Assembly: GCF_019059575.1 (NCBI RefSeq)
Contig: NW_024882762.1
Span: 62,001 to 126,000, forward strand
DNA length: 64,000 bases
From: Amphibalanus amphitrite
Lineage: Eukaryota; Arthropoda; Thecostraca; Balanomorpha; Balanidae
Direction: 5' to 3'
Below, in pieces: positions 48,746 through 59,900 of the stretch. The notes under the pieces are model-generated. The model had not been told where the DNA came from. It worked only from the letters and a program-made list of their open reading frames with translations, and searched no databases. Position 1 is the first letter of the stretch. Every line of letters begins with the position of its first letter. The position numbers were made by a program, and so were the translations under genes.

Positions 48746-49885
48746 ATGGGAAAGGGTTTTAATAACTACATGTGCAAGAAGTTTTTCCACCCTGGCTCCA
48801 TAGACAATTTGAAGAGAGTATGGATGGCTCAACAGAAAACAGATGCGGAAAAGAAGAAGCAGGAAGAACTTAAGGCACAGTATGATAAAGAGCAGGAATT
48901 GTACAACAACAAAGCTCTTCTTGCGAAGGGAGAGAACAAGGAAAAGCTGAGCTTGAACTTCATGTACGAGCCTCCAGCTGGTATGAAAAAGGAACGAGAA
49001 CGTGAGGACGGGGAACCAGAGTACAAATTCGAGTGGCAGAGAAAGTATAATGGCCCAAGGGAAAGCTATCTCTCGAAAGATGATGACACCATACGTGACC
49101 AGCCATTTGGTATCCAGGTGAGAAACGTGAGATGCATAAAGTGCAAGAAGTGGGGTCACATCAACACTGACAAAGAATGTGAACTCTACACAGCTCCATG
49201 GGAACTTACCAATCCCACAACTTCAACTGACCCTCTTGAACTGATGCAAGGGATGCGAGATAATGGGCTTGCTCTGAAAGCTGGTGTTGTTGAAGGGACG
49301 GAGCAGATCCCTGCCCATCAGCTTGTGGCATCAGATGATGGAGAAAGTGAGGAAGAGACTGAGGAGATGAAGTTTATAAAGTCCCTTTCTCAGAAAGACA
49401 AACTCAAACTGCTCAAAAAGCTGTCCAAGCTTCAAAAGAAGAAAAAGAAGAAGCAGAAAAAGAAGTCAAAGTCCAAGAAAAGCTCATCTGATTCAGACTC
49501 ATCATCTGAAGATGACAACAGCAAGGACAAAGTGAAGAGTGGAAGGAAGAAGCACTCTTCTCGTTATTCTGAGGACAGTCATGATCGGGCTCGCAACAAG
49601 CGGAGACACCACTCGGAAGACAGGGACAATGACCATAAAAGAAGCAGGAGGGAGTCCGATAAGGGGGAGGATGGCAAAAGGCATGGTCATAGACGTGAGC
49701 ATGAGGAAGCATACATAAAACAGGAGGGTGAAAAACACAGAAGAGGTTCACATAGATCATATGATGATAGTGAAAGGCATCATCACAGAAGGACAGTCAA
49801 AAAAGAAAGGGATGAAGAAAAAGGTCACAAACATTCTGAAAGAAGTAGGTCTGACTCTAAAAGAGGATCTCACAAGCAGAGGTGA
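48746..49885 (+). CDS. CIR1: CIR1 homologue (CBF1-interacting corepressor), single exon
   Basis: This is a nuclear adaptor; in vertebrates CIR1 links CBF1/RBPJ to histone-deacetylase corepressors and is connected to splicing factors. The protein is 379 residues from a well-placed ATG (GAACCATGG). The N-terminus (GKGFNNYMCKKFFHPGS, NLKRVWMAQQK) is the CIR N-terminal domain. RDQPFGIQVRNVRCIKCKKW, followed by GHINTDKEC, is the conserved Cys/His knuckle. An acidic stretch, a lysine-rich run near residues 230-245 and a long Arg/Ser/His/Glu tail follow, as in the family. Human CIR1 is 450 residues and spread over several exons; here one exon covers all of it. The final AGG-TGA overlaps a good splice donor (AGAG|GTGAGC), so a longer spliced isoform cannot be excluded. 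Confidence 0.9.
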   Translation: MGKGFNNYMCKKFFHPGSIDNLKRVWMAQQKTDAEKKKQEELKAQYDKEQELYNNKALLAKGENKEKLSLNFMYEPPAGMKKEREREDGEPEYKFEWQRKYNGPRESYLSKDDDTIRDQPFGIQVRNVRCIKCKKWGHINTDKECELYTAPWELTNPTTSTDPLELMQGMRDNGLALKAGVVEGTEQIPAHQLVASDDGESEEETEEMKFIKSLSQKDKLKLLKKLSKLQKKKKKKQKKKSKSKKSSSDSDSSSEDDNSKDKVKSGRKKHSSRYSEDSHDRARNKRRHHSEDRDNDHKRSRRESDKGEDGKRHGHRREHEEAYIKQEGEKHRRGSHRSYDDSERHHHRRTVKKERDEEKGHKHSERSRSDSKRGSHKQR

Positions 49886-50882
49886 GCACAGAAAAAAGCT
49901 AAGATACTCTGAACAATGAATCACTTTGCTGGAGTAAATGGCTTGTTAGGTGGTTTTCAGATAAAATGTGCTGAAATTCAGGTACATTTTTCAGAAGAAT
50001 GTGTCACTTTGTCAGCTGAGCAAATGATGTAGTGTTGTTGTTTTGTATCACTTGATGTAATTTTGTGTGAGTTAGGCTCTGGGCAATGTCTTGTTGCATT
50101 TCTTCATGTAGGACACTTGCAGCAGCATCACTAAACTGTGAATCAACAGTGGACAGGTTGTGTCATGTGTGTATGGACCTATGAATATGGTGCTGAAAAC
50201 ATTGGTCTGTGTAAGGTGTGCTGGGATTAAGACCACCAGTGTAAGAATATAAATGTCAGACCTGTCTCTGGCATTTTTAGTGTAGCTAATGTTTTGTAAT
50301 AGTACTTGCATTTCCAGTGCTCATTACTCATGCATCTCACATGCATGGTGTAGTATTGTGTTCTACACATGCAAAGTGTTAGTTGTGACTTGTGAATACA
50401 CTAGGAAGTCAGCCGGATTGTTTTGATAGGTAGATGAAGAGATGAAAAGCGGTCATTCTGAAAATGTATCTACGGTCGTTCCATTTGCGCATAGAGCATG
50501 TCCATCTCGTCCATCCCAGTATGAGGCCTTGGTCTATCATTTCAATAGTCATTGCTTGAAAGTGACGCTGCAGTTGAGCACCATCGTGATCCACCACCAT
50601 AAGAATACCGACGAGCCACCATCACTCTTATGGGCCGTACTCGTAGAGTACATCAAAGTGGTGCACATTTAACATAGGATGTATTGACACACCAGCGGTA
50701 GTGTAACACTCGCATCCCATCAGGGTGGGGCCCGCGCTTCACAGTTCACACTTCACATGTATAAAGGAAGATTATGAATGTTCTCGCTGGTGACTTGAAG
50801 CGATGTAAAATGAGTCGGGAGGGTATGGAAGCAGGAAACTAGCTGAGATCTTATGCCCATAGGGCCCTCGACCGCATCCTCG
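49886..50882. other. CIR1 3' region, no other gene seen
   Basis: Probably CIR1 3' UTR and then intergenic DNA. Short frames near 50409-50672 occur on both strands with no family resemblance. Confidence 0.4.
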
Positions 50883-50890
50883 ATCGAGAG

Positions 50891-51052
50891 CAGAGGCGGA
50901 TCCAGCTCAGAGTTTTTTTTTGGGGGGGGGGGCAAACCATAACAATTTATCGATTCTTTCCATGCCTCGTCCATAGGCGTAATGTTAAAATTATGCCGTT
51001 GGGGGGGGGGGGGGCAAATGCCCATTTTGCCCCCCCTCTGGATCCGCCACTG
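50891..51052. mobile_element. 162-bp hAT-type MITE
   Basis: Ends CAGAGGCGGATCCAG and CTGGATCCGCCACTG. The flanks ATCGAGAG (50883-50890) and ATCAAGAG (51053-51060) are an 8-bp duplication with one change. G-tracts of about 10 and 14 bases lie inside. A similar start occurs alone at 35690. Confidence 0.75.
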
Positions 51053-51060
51053 ATCAAGAG

Positions 51061-54000
51061 CATCATATGTCGGACAATTATGTCCTCCGGCACGGGCGCC
51101 GCACAACTCGTTATAGGAGTACCTAGGCATCCTGAATAGCCAGTAACAACCTCTTATCTAGGGCGTAGCATGAATTATTCCTAATAAATAGCACGAAAGG
51201 TAGATGTTTCATTCTAGATAACCTCTTGTTCAAACGATGCAGCTCGTTTTTCTTTCTTGGCAGCATTTTAATGCCTTTACTTACCACAGCCTTGCTTACC
51301 ACGATGTAGGTTACCATGACAACGACGCGGGGCGATCGGTCACCACGTGCGCGTGTGGGGACAGTGTGGGGGTTATGGTGTGGGGATTCGTATTTATATA
51401 CACTGGGGATTTGCAAAATGCAATGGCCTTGGATTCGCACGGGTTTCGAATCCCAAGGCTCTAAATATCTGTCATTCTAATACATCGAATCTAAAGTGTA
51501 TTTCAATTTATAGTCGCCATGGAAAAGTGAAGGCCCGGGGACTGTCTGCAATTTGCATCAATAAATAGGTAAGTATCGAGGCGTTTTCAAAAATAATCGC
51601 TGTGAGTAGCTCTGGGATGGCGCTACAAAACTTGAAAAAGGTGGGAAGCATTTTTGTTTTGCTTTCCCTAATCTCCGTCTTGTGCTTTGCAAAAATAATG
51701 TGGAATAAGTGTTTCATGCCTATAAAAATTCAAGCTATTGCAATTGGTTCCCTCTCATTGATTTATAAATTGTTGGTTTCTTGAAGCCACTGGAAGCTTT
51801 GCAAAACTGTAGTTCAAGTTAGGCATGATTCTCTCATGCCCTAATCTGGAATCCATCAAAAAGAATGTATGGTTCTCATTGAATATTTCAAATCTTGAAT
51901 GTGAACAATTTTAATGCTAATAAAGAGCACATTTTATCCTTGGGTGAGGCCTCTAGAGCAATACCAATTTTAGGTGAACCACCAATTTATCTCCATGGTT
52001 GTATCATGCTGGGTGGAAACTGGAAAGTCACCCAAAGTGAAGTGATCAATAGCACCCTGAATATAAGATGACTTTTTAACTTCTCAGTGATGTCATCCTG
52101 GGACACTTCAGCAACATAATCAACTTCTTGAGCAATGAGCACTCAAGAAGTTGAATCATGACATATGTCATCAGGCGGTCATGAAGCTGATTATGTGATG
52201 TCAGAGCATCCCATAGCCCAAAACCTGCTAGATATTACAATTTGGTGGGTACATATTTTACCCAAAAAAATATGAATGGTTGTAAACAGACCTGGATGCC
52301 TGATAAAGAGCACCAGCCACCAACTGTGTAGAAATGATCTATCTAGGAATGATATCACAGTAGGCCATCTTATTTTTAGCTACTCATGGAAGTGGATGCA
52401 TGCATGAATCATTAACAACTGGCAGAAATCATTAATTTTAACAGGGAGCATTATTTATATTATTTTTATGTTCTCAGACACCCACGTGCAACGAAAGTTT
52501 ATTGCCGTCGGTTCGAAAAATGCCGTCCGTAGCATGAATGACCAACTTCATCGTCACGGTCAGGTCAAAGCATAAGTGGCATTGACCTGAAATTAGTGGC
52601 CTTGTCAAAAAAGTATCATTTGATTGACGTGAGCATGACAAACGTGACTGTGACGAAACCTCGGCTTCGCCGGCTTCGCAATCATTTTTGGCGAACAATT
52701 CACCAAAAACCGATCTCTTACCTTAGGGCATTTGACCTGACATCAGAGGTCACCGGATGACCTGAGACATCAAAACTGGGTAGGTACCGATCGCTGGGTC
52801 TCGTAACTGCGCAATCGCTGTTTTTTCCACTCAAAGTTATAGCTCAATTTGGCGAGGGGACGTTACCCCCCACCCCCACCCCCGGTCTTTTCGGGGCGTG
52901 TGTAAAAACCGATTGGTCCGGCGACTGGCGACGGCCAATCCGTCATAGACTGAGGAAGGAGACGTATAACCATAGTCCATACGCATAACGTCTCTCCTGA
53001 CCGCGGTTGGCAACAATTCGAGAACTACTGTTGCGATCGCCTTGAAACTTCATGTAGGGTCTCTAAAGCCCGACATCAGTTTTACATGATCTGTGATTTT
53101 TTGCTAGGTTTCCTCGACACTTATTTTCCCACAAGATGCCTAATAGAGACGGGATACCGGTGAGACGGGGACAGAGACGGAGACGCGGGAACGCTCAGAC
53201 GATAAGGGAGACCTAGAGGTCGGTCTGTAGGAAACTGGAGCACACCAACATGCCACTAATAAAATCCAGCACTGGCGGCAAGCCAGCTATTCGCAGCGAT
53301 GTTACGGCACCACTGGCAAGCTGTATCGATTGGATTGGCTCCCCTTCAACTTGGTCGATGTTTGACTATTCTGCTTTATCTAGGACCTACCGTTAACGGT
53401 TTCGTGTTCTTCATGGTTCGGAACTCTGGAATCTGGGTTCCTGGAGGAAATAATTTTGTCGCAAGTTGCACCAGCCATGCATGTTTTTTTTTCCAAGTAT
53501 AAGACACCATAATTCTCGTTGATATTTCACAAACAGCCTATCGACCCTAAACAGAAGCTAGTCGATAGCATAACAGCAGTTTCTTCATACTTTCTATCTC
53601 CAGTAAAATAACGTTTTGCACAAATTGATTCGCAATATCGATTCCAATTATCTTCTAGTTATATGTAGATAACCTCACCCGGTGCCACCTGTCCTAGAAG
53701 ATGATATATATAACGCATCTAATGACAACATCGGCGATAAAAGGTTGCCGCCGGACGCGACAATCTCACCGTCCTGTCAGCAGGTTGTCTCTGAAGCCTT
53801 CAAAATGGTTTTAAGCCCCTCTCGTATCACCGGCCAAATCTTAAAACTGGTATATTATATAACTCTATTCATCCACCAGCCAAGCGACTAATCACGACAC
53901 ATTCGAGGAAGACTCACAGCATAACTTAAATAAAAATTCACAACGCTGTTGGGATAAGGGCCAGATTACCTTTGATTCGCTGTCAACTAGCGCTCGCTCA

Positions 54001-54274
54001 GCGCGGACATAATCAGATAGACCCGAGGTGCGGCAAAGACGCGCGCGTGCGGAAACTCTCCTTAGCGATACAGCATGGTGCGGCCGCGCTGGGCTGCGCG
54101 GCACGAGCGTCGAGGCAGAGCGCCACTAACGGACGCAGATCACACGCTCAAGGCACGGAGACCGGGCGGCGCGCGTTAGTACAAAATCAACGACCTCAGG
54201 CCGGGCGGGTGGGCAGGCGCGGCCCGATAGGCTTTGGGTTAAGATGCGTCTCGGCAGGCGCGCTCACAGCTGGC
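51061..54274. other. Intergenic sequence with a TGACCT-rich element fragment
   Basis: No gene recognised. About 52490-52910 has the AGGTCA/TGACCT words and a C-rich block like the TTAA-flanked family, but I cannot find its ends. An inverted repeat of about 30 bases with centre ACTTCTTGAGCAATGAGCAC lies near 52100-52190. The part next to 54275 is the probable 3' UTR of the minus-strand AIP1 gene. Confidence 0.4.
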
Positions 54275-56074
54275 TCACATGGAGACGTCCCAGAGGCGCG
54301 TGTTGCAGTCCTGCCCGACGGAGACGAGCGTCTTGTTATCGATCCAGGCGACGCGCGTCACCTGGCTCTGATCGTGCGCTCGCTTTAGGATCAGGTGCTG
54401 GCGCGGGTCGCGCGCGCTCCAGACGATGACGTTGGTGTCCAGCGAACCAGAGGCCACCAGTGAGGAGTCTGGCGACCAGGCGACGGTGTTGACCTTGGCC
54501 GAGTGGAAGGCCCACTCCTGCGGGTTGGCCACCGAGTAGTCCGGCAGCCGGTAGAGCACCACCTTGCGGTGTCCGTCGCACGCCACCAGGAAGTTTCCGT
54601 CCGGCGAGTAGGCGGCGTCGGTGACAGCGCCCTGATGCTGCAGCTCCTGCTTGAGTGTGATGTTGCTGCCCGACACGCCGTACACGATCACCTTGTTCGA
54701 GTCCTGCGTGCCGACTGCCAGGTCACCGGACGCGGCATCGTAGGCCACCGCCGACGGGTCATAGTCGATGTCGAGCGAGGCCACGCGGCTGCCGCCCCGT
54801 AGCAGCAGCACCTCCTTGACGGTGACGACCGCGATCGTGCCGTCCGAGACGGCGATGGCGCGCGGCTGAGCGCCCAGCGACATGCTGTCCGTGTAGCCCA
54901 GCTTCTGGAGGTCCACCGTGCGCAGCGAGTCATCATATCCGATGGTGTAGAGTGAATCACTGGTGGTAACTGCGCCACTGATGAAGTTACCATGGCCATT
55001 GCCTGCCACACGTTCACTGGATCCAGTTGCTACATCCCACTGGGTCACGTTGCCATCATGGGATCCAGTGAAGATGTGGTTGGAGTCCTGGCTGATGGCG
55101 AGGGCAGTGATTGGCTTATTGTGCCCCTTGACGACCCTCTTGGGCTGACTGGGGTTGTTGGGATCCAGGTAGGTGATGAATCCATGCAGGCCAACAGTCA
55201 GCAGGTGCTCTCCCTGCCACAGACAGGAGTACTGCTGGTCTTCAACAGTACTTCCCATGCAGAAGTCAGTCACCAGAGCCCTCGTCTCCACATCCCAGAG
55301 TTTGCATGTTTTGTCTCCAGATGAGGACAGCAGCTGTTTGCCATCAGGACTCCAGGCTACAGCATACACTCCTCCCTTGTGGGCTGGGGAACCAACCTCA
55401 CCAACTAGGTCAGCAGTCTTGCCATCATAGATGAAGATCTTGCCATCAAATCCAGCAGAGGCAAACAGCTCCCCATTGGGGGAGAATCGGACAGCCTGCA
55501 CAAAGCGGGTGTGTTCATTTTTGGTCAGCTTGAACTTGAATGGTGGTCCTTCGAAGAAGCCCAGCGAGTTGTCTTCACTGCCAGTGATGATCCTGAATGG
55601 CCGTGCAGGCCTGTAGTCCACTGTGTTGATGATCTTGGTCTGGCCAAGGACCTCTCCGACAGAAGTTCCTGTGTCAGCCATGAACACATGGGCATATTTT
55701 TCCCTGCCATTTCCGACAACAACTATCCTCTGCGAGTCAGGTGACCACGCGATGTCTCTGATCTCACCAGAGATGGGCTGGAACTCATTCTTGAAAATGT
55801 GCTCCAGGTTCACTGTATCCCAGATTCTCACCTTTCCAGATGCATCACCCGATGCAATGTAAAATCCACTTGGGGAGTACTTTGCAACTGTCACAGTTGT
55901 TGAGTGCTGGGTGTAAATGTCACAAATTTCCGGGTTGTTGATGTCTCTGATGTAAACACTGTTGCCATTTGTGTACAAGAAATTATTGCCTTTTGGGTCT
56001 CCTCCCAAAACCAGGGGCGTTCCACGCTGGGTGCGAGGAAGCGAAGCGAACGCGTATTTCTTGCTGTAAGACAT
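54275..56074 (-). CDS. WDR1: WDR1/AIP1 homologue, actin-interacting WD40 protein, single exon
   Basis: AIP1 speeds disassembly of ADF/cofilin-decorated actin filaments in the cytoplasm. The 599-residue frame (human WDR1 is 606) starts MSYSKKYAFASLPRTQRGTP and keeps the family pattern throughout. Examples are IRDIAWSPDSQRIVVVGNGR, FRIITGSEDNSLGFFEGPPF, THVFIYDGK-type blades, AVAWSPDGKQLLSSSGDKTC, NHIFTGSHDGNVTQWD and, at the end, VAWIDNKTLVSVGQDCNTRL. This fits the two seven-bladed WD40 propellers. There is no intron in 1.8 kb. The codon bias differs along the gene: the 3' half is strongly GC-rich at third positions and the 5' half much less so. It is divergent from FANCL. Confidence 0.95.
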   Translation of the reverse strand: MSYSKKYAFASLPRTQRGTPLVLGGDPKGNNFLYTNGNSVYIRDINNPEICDIYTQHSTTVTVAKYSPSGFYIASGDASGKVRIWDTVNLEHIFKNEFQPISGEIRDIAWSPDSQRIVVVGNGREKYAHVFMADTGTSVGEVLGQTKIINTVDYRPARPFRIITGSEDNSLGFFEGPPFKFKLTKNEHTRFVQAVRFSPNGELFASAGFDGKIFIYDGKTADLVGEVGSPAHKGGVYAVAWSPDGKQLLSSSGDKTCKLWDVETRALVTDFCMGSTVEDQQYSCLWQGEHLLTVGLHGFITYLDPNNPSQPKRVVKGHNKPITALAISQDSNHIFTGSHDGNVTQWDVATGSSERVAGNGHGNFISGAVTTSDSLYTIGYDDSLRTVDLQKLGYTDSMSLGAQPRAIAVSDGTIAVVTVKEVLLLRGGSRVASLDIDYDPSAVAYDAASGDLAVGTQDSNKVIVYGVSGSNITLKQELQHQGAVTDAAYSPDGNFLVACDGHRKVVLYRLPDYSVANPQEWAFHSAKVNTVAWSPDSSLVASGSLDTNVIVWSARDPRQHLILKRAHDQSQVTRVAWIDNKTLVSVGQDCNTRLWDVSM

Positions 56075-56966
56075 GGCAGTCTAATACTTTCAAACTAAAT
56101 CTTAGTCTAACTTTTTCTACTTAAATGCAAAAATGGACCTAGAAAAAGCCGGGCGTGTCCTCCCTCCTCCCACAATCAACCGCAAACAAACTTTGCCGCA
56201 GATCGTCAGTTTTGTATCGAAAATTTTGTTACTTGATAGTGGTGGGCAAGGTATCGTTTCTGAGTCAAATTTAAAATACCCTGAGATTATAGTAGTAATT
56301 ATTTATCTCTTTTATCATCAGGTATGATTTAAATTATATTTTGTTATTATTTTCCAAAATAAAAAGGCTTACATTGTGTTGTGACTGGATTGTACTGGTA
56401 CTCGCAAGTATTTGAGACCATCTCTTTGCCGTCGCCGGGAGTCGACGCCTCCAAATATGGACACAAGTCGGGCCCTTGGTCGGGCCTATCCGTTCTCTGA
56501 CTATACCGGCTATACACCGGATACGGGATACGGCGGCGCTCACTCTGAGAATCTCAGCAGTTTTGCCGTCGACGATTTGTACGAAATTATCAGTTATTAG
56601 ATGACAAACAGGTTGATATGACAGCTGCATCGACCCGAGAAAACTAGAGCCTAGAGCTTACGCCAAGGAAAACGTCAGGTTTTCATAGCTTTCGGGTGCT
56701 GCGGTGTGTGAGTGAGAGGGGGGGGGGGGAACCGAAAGACATTGCTACTGAATATTGCTGCCTGTCGTCACCTCCACCCCCTGATCCCCTTGTAAATAAT
56801 TCAGGCTGTACTAAAGTGTGGGATTCATAAACCGGATGCTCCACACTTCCCCAAATTTCTCAGATGATTCTCTTGTTATGCGGGCTAGCCATTCTTGCCC
56901 GAGGCTTAGCTGACCTGAGCTCCACTGGCTGCAGGCGTTACCGGGCAGACGAAGGGAAGCCGGAGG
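56075..56966. promoter_or_regulatory. Divergent AIP1-FANCL intergenic region
   Basis: Fewer than 900 bases separate the two start codons, so 5' UTRs and promoters of both genes must lie here unless an upstream FANCL exon was missed. I see no clear TATA box. A 10-base G-run lies at about 56720. A short plus-strand frame at 56412-56600 has no family resemblance. Confidence 0.45.
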
Positions 56967-59900
56967 ATGGACGAGCCGTCGCTGTTCTCAGAGTTTCCGT
57001 TTCTGGTCCGGCTTCGCTCCACCGGCGGAATGGTGCTGAAAGGTCATCTGGTGGCGGGGGTGAGTCGCCGGGCCGGGCCGGACCGCTCGGCTGGCACGGG
57101 CGGGCGGTAACCAATCGGTCCGATAAATGGGGTCCCAGTCATCGAGTAAACACCGCACGAAAATCGTAAATGCTTCTAAATGGAAGAGAGACGCGTTCAA
57201 TTGTACATCTTTGACCTGCATGAAAACAGTCTTGTATGGTCATAATGGTGTCAATGGTCTGTATGCCACCTTCGATCATTTGTGTATATTGGAGGTATCG
57301 TTATGCCATCTCTATTCTCCATCATGTGAAACTATCAACCGTCTGTAACCGTCTGTCTCTATCCTTTCGCAATCATGTTACGATCAACGGAGCATGTCTG
57401 AAGTGTCGATGAGTCACTGTCTGCCTCGTCACCTGGGGCGTTCTATCTCCTCTCTGAGAAGTGACTCATTGCAGTGACGTGATTCACGCATGTAGTGCTA
57501 GTGTTGCAACTCTGTCGCCTGCGTCACTGGGACGTTTTTGCCGTCCACAAATAACACTGAACGAGTTTTTTTTTTTTTTGTCGATAGAGTTCCGCCCTGC
57601 CCTTACCTCAACTCCCGGCATTGTAGGGTCGCTGATTGTAGGGTCTCGCCGTGTCCCTAACATTGACCCTGACTGCCCCTGGGTCCCACATTGACTCTGG
57701 CCCCCTATCCTGGCCCCCTACTCCCCAGCGGTAGATGCATCATCTAACCGATCCAATGTCCCGTCTGCCCACCAGGGTCGGTGGTGGCCGCTGGTGGTGA
57801 GTGTGCCGCACTACCCGGACCTGCGCCACCTGAGGATCACTACCAATACGGAGAGCCCGGCGGAGCAGCCCGAGTCGCCGGTATGGAAGGACTTCAGACA
57901 TACGACGGGTCGGGGTACCGTCAGATAGACGAAGGGCCGGCCGGTTTGGCGGCGGCTGGGGACGGGGCAAATGGCATTGGATCAACGCAGAAACCGTCCT
58001 GTGCTGGAACCGCCAACTGCGATCAATTAGCCGACGGATCGGTGATGTGTGGCTTTCTGGATGAAATAACGTTATACAGAATAACTTCTTGGACCGGGCT
58101 ATCGAGATCGGTGTCGTTTGTGTCGTTATGCATTTCAGTTTTATGTGGGGATAGTGTATGAGATATTTGACCTTGTTACCTTTGGAATGTTGTATTTTTA
58201 ATACGTTTTCTTGTGACTGACAGGATTTGTCTCGGTGCAGTTCGGTGTATGAAGCCGTCAAGCTATATCGAGACAGCCTGGTAAGAACTACTTAGTTGCA
58301 ACTCAACGTTTCCAAGCAGAAATCGAGTCACGATGGACGATGACTTCATGATTGCCTACCCTGGTGAAATATTTGCTGTTATCGTTGCTTGTATTCAAAG
58401 TGAGGTGACCTTTTCCATATTGAATTTAATTAAGACTTTTATAACATTATGTTGCTCCTAGTGGCGTTGGCCAAGTGATTATCACACTCACATCGATAAC
58501 AATTTTTTTTTAGAATAGCCTTGCTGTGACGATCTCCGTTCTGACTCTGTTTCGCACTTTTGAAGTGTTCTTGTCGCAATACGTTGCGTGCAGCTGATGC
58601 TGCATCCCCGCCCGTGTGCCGCAGTCGTCCCGGCCGCCGCCGCCGGACGATGGCGCCACCATCGCTGACGAGGACGACTCGGCTGTATCCGCTCTGCGCA
58701 GTCACATGACCGTCCGGCGGCAGCTGCGCGAGCTGGGTACTCGTCACGTGACTGCCTCGGCCAGTGACCTCAGCTGGGTCACACTCAGCACGCTGGACCG
58801 GTGAGGGCGGCTCCGAGGGGATGGGGGAGCCGGGTGACGCAGATGGGAACTTGAATGGCCAGACAGCAGGGTACTGGTCTCTTGAGAATATAGAGGAGTT
58901 CTAAAAGATTTAGTTCAAGTGGCCCCCTGACGACTAGCCGACTAGCCTCCGACTAGCATTTCTAGCGACGCTTCGTCCCGGCCCGCCGTCTCCCGTCTCT
59001 GGATTAGTGTTTCATCACGCGTGCCGTGTTGTCTCCCGTTTCCATCGGACTTTAGATTATCCGCCTTCGGACTAGGGGCTGCCGTCCCGTTTCGTTCCGT
59101 CTACACCGTAGTGTGTAGTGTCACCGTATCCCGTCTGGTGTGATTGGCCACCCGTCTTCTGCCCGTCGTGCTGTCGCCTGTTTTCTTCCGATCTACAGTA
59201 TACCGTCTCCCGTTGTCGACCGCTTTGTCGTCTCTGACTCGCCGTTTGTCTCCGTCCCCTATTCTGGTTTGAACGGTCCCCTGTCTCTGTCCGCCGAGCG
59301 ACCTGCCAGCTCCCTTCTCCGTCTGACTGGCGACCCTCCGTCTCTTTTCTTCGTGTGACCAGCCTCCCGTCTCCGTTAGACCTGTCATCTGCCGTCTTCC
59401 GTCTCCTTTGGAAGGTCGGCGGTCCTCTGCGTCCCCTCCGACTAGCGTTACGTCTCAGTCAGACCCGTCGTTTTTTTACGGCTGCGTCAGACCCAATGTC
59501 TAGTCTCCCGAGTCCCGTCTGCTTTTGGACCGGTCTGCCGCCCGTTATAATTCCGCGCGGCCGGAGCGGTTCGTCCAGGAAGTGCTCCGGCTGATAGCAG
59601 TCTGCGGCGCGTGGCGCTGGCCCCGCCGCCGTTTCCGCGCTGAGGCCCGGCCGGTGGTGGTCAGGGTCGATCCGGCCGCGTGGGCGCCGCCTGCGCACAG
59701 GAGATGGCGCAGACGCGTCGCCGCAACTGTCGCGGGTCGTGGCTTCCGCAGGAACCGGTGACCCATATCTGCTTCTGGACTGAGGAGCTGTCCTGGCGGA
59801 CCGGATAGGCTGCGCGCTGCCGCCGCTCGAAACGCTGCGGAAATAACTGAATTTGGTGGCAGACGGCCAGGAGCATATAGGTACCAGAAAGTTAAGGTGC

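Noticed and set aside
53150-53220. GAGACGGG-type repeats as a minisatellite related to 58925-59560
   Set aside because: Too short and too degenerate to support a relationship.
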